This document shows positions 1 to 8,034 of a DNA stretch of 64,000 nt, piece by piece. Source of the stretch: an uncultured Schaedlerella sp. GTDB lineage: Bacteria; Bacillota; Clostridia; Lachnospirales; Lachnospiraceae. Below the pieces are notes generated by a model, which saw only the letters and a list, made by a program, of their open reading frames with translations, was not told where the DNA came from and did no database searches. Where the stretch lies: the NCBI GenBank assembly GCA_934435195.1, contig CAKSAJ010000005.1, positions 81,828 to 145,827 of the forward strand, read 5' to 3'. Every line of letters begins with the position of its first letter. The stretch's first letter is position 1. The position numbers and the translations under genes were made by a program.

Positions 1-285
1 AAGAGTCTCCCAAACATCTTTCTCTTTACGTTTTAATAAGAGTACTTCTATCTTTGCTCCTGTACCAACCTTTTCACCGATCAATCTCGCCGGAATCACC
101 TTTGTATCATTGATCACGAGACAATCTCCCGGATTCAGATAATCAATAATTTCTTTAAATATATGATGCTCTGTCTTACCTGTTTCTTTATCTAATATAA
201 GCAGGCGAGAACTAGAACGATCCTCCAGAGGATCCTGAGCGATCAGTTCCTCTGGCAGATCATAATAAAAATCACTTGTTTTCAA
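1..285 (-). CDS. queA: tRNA preQ1(34) S-adenosylmethionine ribosyltransferase-isomerase, N-terminal part (cut by window edge)
   Basis: QueA transfers and isomerises the ribosyl group of S-adenosylmethionine onto preQ1 in tRNA, giving epoxyqueuosine. About 95 residues are visible. They begin KTSDFYYDLPEELIAQ and include LLILDKETGK and DCLVINDTKVIPARL, which are typical of the QueA N-terminus. The start is read as TTG at 285-283, because AGAAGGGA lies about 10 bases upstream and no ATG fits the conserved N-terminus. The rest of the gene runs off the left edge. It sits just downstream of pheT on the same strand. QueH, which completes the same queuosine pathway, is encoded near 14.1 kb in a separate unit. 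Confidence 0.9.
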   Translation of the reverse strand, partial: MKTSDFYYDLPEELIAQDPLEDRSSSRLLILDKETGKTEHHIFKEIIDYLNPGDCLVINDTKVIPARLIGEKVGTGAKIEVLLLKRKEKDVWETL

Positions 286-305
286 TGACTTGTCCCTTCT
301 CTTTC

Positions 306-2726
306 TTATTTACGAAGTTCAATTCCCATTTCTTCCAGTGCTTTTAAGATTTTGTTCATTGCTGTTGTAATATCAGCCTCTTCCAAAGTCTTATCTTTTG
401 CACGGAATACAATTGAATATGCAACAGACTTAAATCCTTCTTTAATCTGAGCACCTTCATACAGATCAAACAAAGCAAAGCTTTCCAGATAATTTCCACC
501 TTTTTTAGCAATAACATCTTCAATCTGTCCAACCAGGATTTCTTTTGGTACTACCATACTCAAATCACGGGAAACTGCAGGATATTTTGCAATACCTGTA
601 TATTTTCTGTCAAATGTTGCATATTCCAGAACAACCGGCATATCGATCACTGCAACATATGCTCTTTCTCCGATTCCATAAGTATCAGCAACATCCGGGT
701 GAACTTCTCCCAAATATCCAACTACTTTTCCATCATACAGAATATTTGCCTGTCTTCCTGGATGCAGATAAGGTTTTCCTGCATTTGGATCGTAGCTTTC
801 GCGTCCCTTCATTCCAATCTTTTCAAAGAATTCTTCTACAACACCTTTCATATTGAAGAAATCTCCATCTCCATACATACCAAGAGTAAACTGCATTCTT
901 TCATCCGGAAGTTCTGTAAGTGGAAGCTTTTCTGGAATATAAACATTTCCAAGCTCATACAGGCGGACATTTTTATTTCTTCTGTTATAGTTTGTAGCAA
1001 GTGAAGTTAACATTCCATTAAGAGATGTTGTTCTCATAATGCTATAATCTTCACCAAGTGGATTCATAATCTCGATTGCCTGACGCAATGGTGAATCTGC
1101 CGGAAGTAATAATTTATCAAACACCTTTGGACTTTCAAATGAATATGACATTCCCTGGCTAAATCCACAGAATTCTGCAATATCTCTTGCAACCTGTTCT
1201 ACTCTCAGTTTAAATGTCAGCTTACCTGTTGTTGCCTCTCCATTTGGAAGTGTAGTAGGAATGTTATCATATCCATAAAATCTTGCCACTTCTTCTGCAA
1301 GGTCTGCAAGACGGAACAAATCATGACGGAATGTCGGTGCGATCACTTCGTTTGTATCTGCATCATATTCCAGATCAATCTTTGCAAAATATGCCAGCAT
1401 ATCTTCTTTTGAAATATCTGTTCCTAACATTCTGTTGATTTTATTTGCATCAAATGGTACACGAACAGGTTCTTTTTTCTTACTGTATACGTCCACTGTT
1501 CCACCTACAACTTCTCCTGCTCCCAATTCTTCAATCAACTGACACGCACGGTCAATTGCTGCTTTTGCATTATTTGGATCCAGTCCTTTTTCAAATTTTC
1601 CTGAAGCGTCTGTACGAAGTCCGACTCTCTTGCTTGATTTACGGATATTTACTCCGTCAAAACATGCAGCTTCGAAAAGCATTGTCTTCACATCATCTGT
1701 GATCATTGAGTTTTCTCCACCCATGATACCTGCAATACCTACTGCCTTCTCACCGTCACAAATCATAAGAACATCTTTATCCATCTGACGTTCCTGTCCG
1801 TCTAATGTAACAAATTTCTGTCCGTCTTCTGCGTTTTTCACAACAATCTCATGACCTGCAAGTGTTTCCAGATCATATGCATGCATCGGCTGACCATACT
1901 CTTCCATCACATAATTTGTGATATCTACAAGGTTATTAATCGGACGGATTCCAACTGATGCAAGTCTTCTCTGCATCCATTCTGGAGATGGTCCAATTTT
2001 AACATTTTTAACAACTCTTGCACAATAACGAGAACAAAGCTCTGTGTTTTCTACAGTTACCTTTACATAATCATTAACATCTTCCTGATTACCTGTCTCT
2101 GTTACAACCGGTGGTTTAAATTCTTTATTAAATGTTGCTGCTGCTTCTCTTGCGATACCAACAACACTGTAGCAATCTACACGATTTGATGTGATTTCAT
2201 ACTCAAATACGACATCATGAAGTCCGAGTACTTCTATTGCATCTGCTCCAACCTCTACATCATCTTTGAAAATATAAATTCCATTTTCCGGAGCTTCTGG
2301 ATACATATCTTTTGTAGAACCAAGTTCTTCGATAGAACACATCATACCAAAACTTTCTACTCCACGGAGTTTTCCTTTTTTGATCTTAATTCCGCCTTCT
2401 ACTCTCTGTCCAGGCTCGTGACCTCCTGCGACGCGTCCTCCATCAAGAACTACCGGTACCTTTGCACCTTCAAATACATTATGAGCGCCTGTTACGATCT
2501 GAACCTGTTCTGTTCCTACATTCACCTGGCAGATTATCAGTTTATCTGCATCCGGATGCTTTTCGATCTTATCAATCTGACCTACAACAATCTTATCCAG
2601 ATCTGCATCTAATTTTTCAAATCCCTCTACCTTTGTTCCTGATAAAGTCATTGCGTCTGTATATTCCTGCGCTGTGACATCCAAATCTGGCACATACGCT
2701 TTAATCCATGATAATGAAGTATTCAT
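306..2726 (-). CDS. pheT: phenylalanine--tRNA ligase beta subunit
   Basis: This is the beta subunit of the cytoplasmic (alpha-beta)2 phenylalanyl-tRNA synthetase, which contributes tRNA binding and editing. At 806 residues it is the usual bacterial length. An EMAP-II-like tRNA-binding domain (VVGQIDKIEKHPDADK, about residue 47) is followed by the B3/B4 editing region, a B5 domain near 420-480, the catalytic-like core, and a C-terminal ferredoxin-fold anticodon-binding domain from about 715 (KYPAVSRDLSMVVP). The start ATG has AAAGGAG about 8 bases upstream. It follows pheS after a gap of about 95 bases and shares the Phe T-box leader. queA lies only about 20 bases beyond its stop, so read-through into queA is possible. 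Confidence 0.97.
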   Translation of the reverse strand: MNTSLSWIKAYVPDLDVTAQEYTDAMTLSGTKVEGFEKLDADLDKIVVGQIDKIEKHPDADKLIICQVNVGTEQVQIVTGAHNVFEGAKVPVVLDGGRVAGGHEPGQRVEGGIKIKKGKLRGVESFGMMCSIEELGSTKDMYPEAPENGIYIFKDDVEVGADAIEVLGLHDVVFEYEITSNRVDCYSVVGIAREAAATFNKEFKPPVVTETGNQEDVNDYVKVTVENTELCSRYCARVVKNVKIGPSPEWMQRRLASVGIRPINNLVDITNYVMEEYGQPMHAYDLETLAGHEIVVKNAEDGQKFVTLDGQERQMDKDVLMICDGEKAVGIAGIMGGENSMITDDVKTMLFEAACFDGVNIRKSSKRVGLRTDASGKFEKGLDPNNAKAAIDRACQLIEELGAGEVVGGTVDVYSKKKEPVRVPFDANKINRMLGTDISKEDMLAYFAKIDLEYDADTNEVIAPTFRHDLFRLADLAEEVARFYGYDNIPTTLPNGEATTGKLTFKLRVEQVARDIAEFCGFSQGMSYSFESPKVFDKLLLPADSPLRQAIEIMNPLGEDYSIMRTTSLNGMLTSLATNYNRRNKNVRLYELGNVYIPEKLPLTELPDERMQFTLGMYGDGDFFNMKGVVEEFFEKIGMKGRESYDPNAGKPYLHPGRQANILYDGKVVGYLGEVHPDVADTYGIGERAYVAVIDMPVVLEYATFDRKYTGIAKYPAVSRDLSMVVPKEILVGQIEDVIAKKGGNYLESFALFDLYEGAQIKEGFKSVAYSIVFRAKDKTLEEADITTAMNKILKALEEMGIELRK

Positions 2727-2821
2727 GTTTTAAATCTCCTTTTTATTATTTCACTATTCGCTTATTCTTCTGTTCGCTAAATACAATTATTTCCTTTACT
2801 TACGCTTGTTTTGTCTGCTCA

Positions 2822-3844
2822 CTAGAATTGTTTCAGGAAACGAATATCATTTTCATATAATAATCTCATGTCATCAATCTCGTATTTCAATAATGCGATA
2901 CGTTCCAGACCTACACCGAAAGCAAATCCATTGTATTCTTCCGGATCAATCCCACACATTTCCAGTACGTGTGGATGAACCATTCCGCATCCAAGAATCT
3001 CAATCCATCCAGATCCTTTACAGAAACGACATCCTTTTCCACCGCATTTAAAACAGCTCACATCTACTTCTGCACTTGGCTCTGTAAATGGGAAATGATG
3101 TGGACGGAATTTTGTCTTTGTATCTGGTCCGAACAATTCTTTTGCAAATACTTCCAAAGTACCTTTTAAATCTGCAAATGAAACATTTTTATCAATCACA
3201 AGACCTTCAATCTGATGGAAAGATGGAGAGTGTGTCGCATCTACTTCATCAGAACGGAATACTCTTCCCGGTGCGATCATACGGATTGGAAGTTTTCCCT
3301 GTTCCATCACTCGTGCCTGTACCGGAGATGTCTGTGTACGAAGCACGATATCTTTATTAATATAGAATGTATCCTGTTCATCTTTTGCAGGATGATCTGC
3401 CGGAATATTCAATTTTTCGAAATTGTACAAATCGTACTCTACTTCCGGTCCTTCAACTACTTCATATCCCATTCCTACGAAAATTCGTTCTACTTCTTCC
3501 AATGCGATTGTGTTTGGATGTCTATGTCCCACACTATTTTTCTTAGATGGAAGTGTAACATCGATTACTTCTGCTTTCAGCTTTTCCTCGCGGATTGCTT
3601 TTTCCATCTTTGTTTTTGTTTCTTCCATGATCTGCTCGATTGCAGCTCTTGTCTCATTGACAAGCTGACCAACCTTTGGACGTTCTTCTGGTGCAACATC
3701 CTTCATACCTTTCAATACAGCTGTTAATTCACCTTTTTTTCCAAGGAATTTAACACGTACATCATTTAATTTTTCTGGAGCATCAGAAGCCTGAATTGCT
3801 TCAATTGCTTCTTTTTTGATCTGTTCCAATCTTTCTTTCATCAT
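2822..3844 (-). CDS. pheS: phenylalanine--tRNA ligase alpha subunit
   Basis: This is the catalytic alpha subunit of phenylalanyl-tRNA synthetase, which attaches Phe to tRNA-Phe. The N-terminal coiled coil (about residues 1-90) is followed by the class II core, with HPN, FRSDEVDATHSPSFHQIEG, the TEPSAEVDV segment and a C-terminal GVGLERIALLKY motif 3. The open frame extends 12 codons further upstream, but those codons lie in the terminator hairpin of the T-box leader. The start is therefore placed at the paired ATG ATG (3844 or 3841), which has AAAGGAG 4-7 bases upstream. It is the first gene of the pheS-pheT unit and is controlled by the Phe T-box. Confidence 0.96.
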   Translation of the reverse strand: MMKERLEQIKKEAIEAIQASDAPEKLNDVRVKFLGKKGELTAVLKGMKDVAPEERPKVGQLVNETRAAIEQIMEETKTKMEKAIREEKLKAEVIDVTLPSKKNSVGHRHPNTIALEEVERIFVGMGYEVVEGPEVEYDLYNFEKLNIPADHPAKDEQDTFYINKDIVLRTQTSPVQARVMEQGKLPIRMIAPGRVFRSDEVDATHSPSFHQIEGLVIDKNVSFADLKGTLEVFAKELFGPDTKTKFRPHHFPFTEPSAEVDVSCFKCGGKGCRFCKGSGWIEILGCGMVHPHVLEMCGIDPEEYNGFAFGVGLERIALLKYEIDDMRLLYENDIRFLKQF

Positions 3845-4135
3845 TTTTCTCCTTTCAAATGAAAAAAGCCCCATCCCCAAAAGGGACGAAGCTTATATTT
3901 TACTCGCGGTACCACCCTGTTTCCCAAAGTTATAACTTTTGGACACTCTGTTTGTGTAACGTACAACTTACGGTGTTCTCTACTTCATTTTTCAAAAACA
4001 CAGCTAACGTGGGAAATTCAATTACTATCTGAACTTAAGAAAATTTTCAGCCGATGATTCTCTCTCTCTGATAGAAGATAGCTCTCTACTGTACACGGTC
4101 TTCGCTTTTATGTTCATTTTATTTTTCAAAATTAC
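3845..4135 (-). promoter_or_regulatory. T-box leader of pheST (Phe-specific)
   Basis: T-box leaders sense uncharged tRNA and antiterminate transcription of aminoacylation genes. The hallmark AGGGTGGTACCGCG reads on the minus strand at 3918-3905. It is followed by a terminator hairpin directly in front of pheS. Upstream, GAATTTCCC (minus strand, about 4019-4011) offers a UUU/UUC Phe specifier, and AGAGAGAGAA-type stem I sequence lies near 4050. Specificity for Phe is inferred from this triplet together with the downstream gene. Confidence 0.93.
3862..3892 (-). terminator. regulated terminator of the pheST T-box
   Basis: GCTTCGTCCC pairs with GGGATGGGGC through a TTTTG loop, giving a 10-bp helix with G-U pairs. 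It is followed by TTTTTT on the minus strand. The hairpin ends about 15 bases before the pheS start, as expected for the terminator alternative to the T-box antiterminator. Confidence 0.85.
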
Positions 4136-4141
4136 CCCTAT

Positions 4142-4169
4142 ATTCTATCATATTCATACTGTTTGTCAA
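4142..4169 (-). promoter_or_regulatory. promoter of the pheST leader
   Basis: On the minus strand TTGACA (4169-4164) is separated by 16 bases from TAGAAT (4147-4142). A start near 4135 would give a T-box leader of about 290 nt. The -35 box overlaps the stop codon of the upstream yihY-type gene. Confidence 0.7.
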
Positions 4170-5047
4170 GTTTGATTTTCTGATGATTCCTCTTCTTTCT
4201 CATGTGCAAACATCTTGATTGCCCTTTGTAACAGGGCATTTACTTCTCCTCCAAGTAAAATGACATACATACACATATAAAGCCAGAGCATAATTAGGAT
4301 AATCATCGTAAGGCTTCCATACATTGTTGTAAATCCGGTAAATATATCAAGATAAATAGAGAATATAAATGAAATCACCTGCCATGCACATGCTGTAAAT
4401 ATTGCTCCCGGAAGTTGTTTCTTCATTGTTGTTTTCCCTATATTCTTTCTGTTCGGCAAATATTTATATACCGTATCCCAGAATAATGTAAGAATACCTA
4501 ATGTAATCAATGTTCTGCCTCGAATAAGCACATCGATCATCCTAAGCAATACTGGAAAATGTTGATTTAACATAACAGCAATCCGATTACCAAATACAGA
4601 TAAAACAAGTGACAAAATAATTGCCACCAAAAATATCACGGTATACAATGATGCTCTGATTCGTAAATATATATAATTACGTGTTTCTCTGCTTTCATAT
4701 ACGCAATTCAGTCCATTTGTAATTGACAGTACGCCTCTCCCTGCCGACCATAACGCTACTAAAACTGTGATTGGAATGATTGTGCCGGACTGGCTGTACA
4801 CTTGATCCACTATAGATTCAATCAACCCTTCTACTGTCGTCGGAAATGCCTGCAGTACAGCATTCATAATATAATCCTTTGTTAATGAGGTAAACTGTAC
4901 CATCGTTAACAATAACAATATGATTGGAATCATGGATAAAACGAAAAAATAAGCTGCCTGAGCAGCATAGGCTCCTGTATGATGTGAGCTCACCACATCC
5001 ATAACACGAAACGCATATCCTTTTATTCGATTAAACTTTTCTTTCAT
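4166..5047 (-). CDS. YihY/BrkB family inner-membrane protein
   Basis: This is a polytopic membrane protein of the YihY/UPF0761 family, about 293 residues long, with six predicted hydrophobic segments. Family features are HHTGAYAAQAAYFFVLSMIP near the N-terminus, a central LWSAGRGVLSI stretch, and the C-terminal YGSLTMIILIMLWLYMC segment. The family was once called ribonuclease BN, but that activity belongs to another protein, and no biochemical role is established. The open frame begins four codons earlier, but the upstream ATG is itself part of the GAGGAA ribosome binding site, so the ATG at 5047 is preferred with six-base spacing. The charged tail KMFAHEKEEESSENQT is likely cytoplasmic. It stands alone between leuA and pheST. 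Confidence 0.88.
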   Translation of the reverse strand: MKEKFNRIKGYAFRVMDVVSSHHTGAYAAQAAYFFVLSMIPIILLLLTMVQFTSLTKDYIMNAVLQAFPTTVEGLIESIVDQVYSQSGTIIPITVLVALWSAGRGVLSITNGLNCVYESRETRNYIYLRIRASLYTVIFLVAIILSLVLSVFGNRIAVMLNQHFPVLLRMIDVLIRGRTLITLGILTLFWDTVYKYLPNRKNIGKTTMKKQLPGAIFTACAWQVISFIFSIYLDIFTGFTTMYGSLTMIILIMLWLYMCMYVILLGGEVNALLQRAIKMFAHEKEEESSENQT

Positions 5048-5218
5048 ATACTTCCTCATCTATCATTACATTTTATTGTAACAACTCTAACTCTCCTCGC
5101 AGCTATGTATTTTTAATCCACACCGCATTCAGTTTTAATAGAATAGCATACCCAATCAAAATATTCAAGTATATCATTTTAAGTACTGTTTTGTAGCTCT
5201 CTGCCAGATTTTGTGCCT

Positions 5219-5251
5219 AAAAAACGGGTTCAGTCAGCATGACCAAACCCG
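5219..5251 (-). terminator. intrinsic terminator of leuA
   Basis: CGGGTTTGGTCA pairs with TGACTGAACCCG around a TGC loop (12 bp including G-U pairs), then TTTTTT follows on the minus strand. It lies about 35 bases after the leuA stop. The hairpin also has a weaker T-rich side on the plus strand. Confidence 0.85.
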
Positions 5252-5286
5252 CTTTTATTATATTTAATATAGAAATAAAATTTTAT

Positions 5287-6939
5287 TTATCGATTGTTGA
5301 TTGCTGTAATCAATGCATCAATCGATGCGTGGATAATATCCGGGTCTACTCCCGCTCCCCATGCAAGCTTGCCACTTGGAGTCTGGATTCCCACATAAGC
5401 AATTGCCTGTGAACTTGAGCTTTGTTCCAGAGCATGTTCCTGGTAAGTTACCAATGAAAAATCCAAATTATAAGCTTTCTTTAACGCATTACTTACTGCA
5501 TCCAATCGACCATTTCCAGTTGCTTCTGTTGTAATTGTTTTTCCTTCATATGTAGAAGTAACCTGAGTTGTAATTCCATCTTTCTGTTGGAAATGCACTT
5601 CGTTGATGCTATATGGTGATGTAACATTTTCAAATTTTTCTTTAAATAATTCAAAGATTTCTTCCGGCTGCAGTTCGGCATGCTTGTGGTCTGAAACACT
5701 CTTCGTTGCATAGCTCATTGCCTCACGCATCTTTGGTGGAAGGTTAAGTCCAAATCGAGTTTCCAAAATATAACCAACGCCGCCTTTACCTGACTGACTG
5801 TTGATTCGTATAACATCTGCATCATAGCTTCTTCCGACATCAGTAGGATCGATTGGAAGATATGGAACTGTCCAATGATTTGGATCTTTTTCGTCAATCC
5901 ATTTCATTCCTTTTGCAATTGCATCTTGATGCGAACCAGAAAATGCGGCAAACACCAATGCTCCACTATAAGGACTTCTTTCCCCTACTGTCATACCTGT
6001 ATATTCTTCGTACTGTTCTACGATCCCCGGCATATCAGAAAAGTCGAGTTCCGGATCAACGCCCTGTGCATACATATTCATTGCAACTGTAATAATATCC
6101 ACATTGCCTGTACGTTCACCATTTCCAAACAACGTACCTTCTACACGATCTGCGCCTGCCAAAAGTCCAAGCTCTGTATCTGCAACTCCACATCCTCTGT
6201 CGTTATGTGCATGCTGTGATAAAATTACATTCTCTCTGTATTTCAAATTCTTTGACATGTATTCCACCTGACTTGCGTAAACATGTGGCAAAGATAATTG
6301 TACAGTTACCGGAATATTGATGATTGCTTTCCTTTCCGGTGTCGGCTGCCATACATCCAGCACTGCGTTACATACTTCTACTGCATAATCCATTTCTGTG
6401 CCTGTAAAGCTCTCCGGACTGTACTCAAAATAAAGATCCTGCCCTGCTTCATCTGCCAGTCTTTTTAACAATGCTGCTCCATCGATTGCAATCTGTTTTA
6501 CTTCTTCTTTCGACTTACGGAATACTTGCTCTCTTTGTGCATAAGATGTTGAATTGTATACATGAACAATTGCTTTTTTTGCACCTTTGATTGCCTCAAA
6601 TGTTTTCTTGATAATATGTTCTCTTGCCTGTGTCAACACCTGAATGGTCACATCATCCGGGATCAGATTCTGCTCGATCAAAGTACGGCAGAATTCATAT
6701 TCTGTTTCAGATGCTGCCGGAAATCCGACTTCAATTTCTTTAAATCCAATCTTTACGAGTAATTTGAAGAATTCTACTTTCTGTTCAAGACTCATTGGAA
6801 TCACCAATGCCTGATTGCCATCTCGTAAATCCACACTACACCAGATTGGAGCTTTATCGATATATTCTTTTTCTGTCCAATCCAGACATTTAGTTGGCGG
6901 CATATAATACTGTCTTTTGTACTTATTGTGATTCATCAT
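5287..6939 (-). CDS. leuA: 2-isopropylmalate synthase, long (type 2) form
   Basis: LeuA condenses acetyl-CoA with 2-ketoisovalerate in the first committed step of leucine synthesis. The 550-residue protein starts with the type-2 signature MPPTKCLDWTEKEYIDKAP, then has the TIM-barrel active-site motif SVDLRDGNQAL and the metal-binding LSQHAHNDRG segment. A C-terminal LeuA dimer/allosteric domain from about residue 430 fits leucine feedback control. The start ATG-ATG at 6939 has GAGGAGG about nine bases upstream. The gene is monocistronic: it lies behind a Leu T-box and ends at an intrinsic terminator. leuC and leuD lie separately about 2.6 kb upstream on the same strand; leuB and the ilv genes are not in this window. 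Confidence 0.97.
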   Translation of the reverse strand: MMNHNKYKRQYYMPPTKCLDWTEKEYIDKAPIWCSVDLRDGNQALVIPMSLEQKVEFFKLLVKIGFKEIEVGFPAASETEYEFCRTLIEQNLIPDDVTIQVLTQAREHIIKKTFEAIKGAKKAIVHVYNSTSYAQREQVFRKSKEEVKQIAIDGAALLKRLADEAGQDLYFEYSPESFTGTEMDYAVEVCNAVLDVWQPTPERKAIINIPVTVQLSLPHVYASQVEYMSKNLKYRENVILSQHAHNDRGCGVADTELGLLAGADRVEGTLFGNGERTGNVDIITVAMNMYAQGVDPELDFSDMPGIVEQYEEYTGMTVGERSPYSGALVFAAFSGSHQDAIAKGMKWIDEKDPNHWTVPYLPIDPTDVGRSYDADVIRINSQSGKGGVGYILETRFGLNLPPKMREAMSYATKSVSDHKHAELQPEEIFELFKEKFENVTSPYSINEVHFQQKDGITTQVTSTYEGKTITTEATGNGRLDAVSNALKKAYNLDFSLVTYQEHALEQSSSSQAIAYVGIQTPSGKLAWGAGVDPDIIHASIDALITAINNR

Positions 6940-7316
6940 GATTCATTTCCTCCTCGTTTTACATACCATTATATTTTTTATGCAAAAGAAAAAGTCCTCC
7001 GTCTCGCAAAAATCTTTGCAAGAGACGGAAGACTGCTATTTATCAAGTCCTACGCGGTACCACTCTTATTTATGAATGTTACTTCATACACTTATCAGAT
7101 ACAGGCTTTGTACACTCATATACAAAACGATATATCTACCCTAGATAACGGTTGGGTTCCGTCTGCGTCTACTCTTCCGACCTTATCTGTCAGAATTTGG
7201 GGCAGCCGCTCCGAGGCCAGTTCCATCTATTCTTTCAACTGCTTCGCACCAACCAGCAGCTCTCTGGATTCAGATATAAATGTAATAATCCTCTTCATAG
7301 CTTTTTTCTATTACAT
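6940..7316 (-). promoter_or_regulatory. T-box leader of leuA (Leu-specific)
   Basis: The minus strand carries the T-box core AGAGTGGTACCGCG at 7066-7053, followed by a long terminator stem before leuA. In stem I, GGTGCGAAGCAG and GGCCTCGGAGC are characteristic. The CTC triplet at 7215-7213 fits a leucine specifier. The leader is about 375 nt from the predicted start near 7316. The inference is that uncharged tRNA-Leu raises leuA expression. Confidence 0.93.
6989..7034 (-). terminator. regulated terminator of the leuA T-box
   Basis: AGTCTTCCGTCTC pairs with GAGACGGAGGACT and is followed by TTTTTC on the minus strand. The 5' arm overlaps sequence that would pair with the T-box bulge in the antiterminator state. 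Confidence 0.85.
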
Positions 7317-7322
7317 AGCACA

Positions 7323-7351
7323 AGATTACCATTATCTGGTATTCTTGTCAA
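7323..7351 (-). promoter_or_regulatory. promoter of the leuA leader
   Basis: Minus strand TTGACA (7351-7346), a 17-base spacer and TAATCT (7328-7323). It sits between the 6S RNA terminator and the start of T-box stem I. Confidence 0.65.
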
Positions 7352-7385
7352 TATTTTTTCTGAATTTTTATGCATTACTTATAGC

Positions 7386-7411
7386 AAAAAGGCAGTCATT
7401 ACTGACTGCCT
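7386..7411 (-). terminator. terminator of the 6S-type RNA
   Basis: GGCAGTCA-GTAA-TGACTGCC is a perfect 8-bp hairpin followed by TTTTTGCT on the minus strand. It lies just past the 3' arm of the structured RNA at 7423-7607. Confidence 0.85.
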
Positions 7412-7422
7412 CTTCTTTCGTA

Positions 7423-7607
7423 TATCCCCAAAATGCCGTTCCCTGTCTTCTGACTCCTAGCTTCTGCTAGGTGGGCGTCCGCATCTGCTTTTCTGTCTTC
7501 CACTGCATAATGATGGCCTGACATATTACAGAGATTTGAGAGTCCCGTTTAAAGTAATGTAGGTTCAAAACAACAAGGTTATCGAACATCTCAGGTGATT
7601 TTTTCTC
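7423..7607 (-). ncRNA. ssrS: 6S RNA (candidate)
   Basis: 6S RNA binds the housekeeping RNA polymerase holoenzyme by mimicking an open promoter and modulates transcription in stationary phase. No protein frame fits here, yet the stretch has its own near-consensus promoter and terminator, giving a transcript core of about 180 nt. Its ends pair: AUC(A)CCUGAGAUGUU (7599-7585) with GGCAUUUUGGGGAU (7437-7424), about 14 bp including G-U pairs. The start ACCTGAGATGTTCG resembles the 5' arm of known 6S RNAs, and an internal hairpin CCTAGCAGAAGCTAGG is visible. Assignment to 6S is by resemblance and architecture; a covariance search would settle it. A different structured RNA remains possible. Confidence 0.65.
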
Positions 7608-7614
7608 TGAGAGT

Positions 7615-7643
7615 ATTATAACTCATTTACATACTTTTTACAA
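7615..7643 (-). promoter_or_regulatory. promoter of the 6S-type RNA
   Basis: Minus strand TTGTAA (7643-7638), a 17-base spacer and a perfect TATAAT (7620-7615). The predicted start near 7607 falls a few bases before the 5' arm of the closing helix. Confidence 0.75.
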
Positions 7644-7686
7644 CATCAAGATATTGGAAATTGTTGCAAATTATAACCACATCAGA

Positions 7687-8031
7687 TTAAAAATACTGTT
7701 TTTTTAATTTTGTAGTATAAACCAAAAAACCAACAAGTACGATCAAGAATAAAATATTTGCAATTGTATCCACTATTCCAACTGGTTTGACAAATGAATT
7801 GATCATATCAATTACACCATATATTGTTGTAACTATACCAAACACAAGTACTGACGGAAGTGCCTTTTCCAGAAATGCTTTTTTATTTTTACATTTTTTT
7901 GCAACATAAGCATTTCCTAACAGAAGGATCTCATTGATCTCACCTGTTTTTTTCATTTTAATATATGCATATAATGTATATATACCACATCCTAATACGA
8001 TTAGACTTACAAATCCAAATACGTCATTCAT
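7687..8031 (-). CDS. small membrane protein of unknown function
   Basis: The product has 114 residues and three hydrophobic segments: about 5-24 (FGFVSLIVLGCGIYTLYAYI), 58-80 and 88-107. A basic loop (KKCKNKKAFLEK) lies between the first two, and a KLKKQYF tail ends the protein. No catalytic motif is visible and I do not recognise a characterised family. It begins three bases after the thrC stop, so it is almost certainly co-transcribed with, and perhaps translationally coupled to, the asd-leuCD-thrC unit. A link to amino-acid metabolism is only suggested by position. Confidence 0.75.
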   Translation of the reverse strand: MNDVFGFVSLIVLGCGIYTLYAYIKMKKTGEINEILLLGNAYVAKKCKNKKAFLEKALPSVLVFGIVTTIYGVIDMINSFVKPVGIVDTIANILFLIVLVGFLVYTTKLKKQYF

Positions 8032-8034
8032 TTT

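Noticed and set aside
6928..7470. 180-codon plus-strand frame antisense to the leuA leader
   Set aside because: It runs through the T-box, its terminator and the 6S terminator on the opposite strand; no ribosome binding site and no protein-like pattern.
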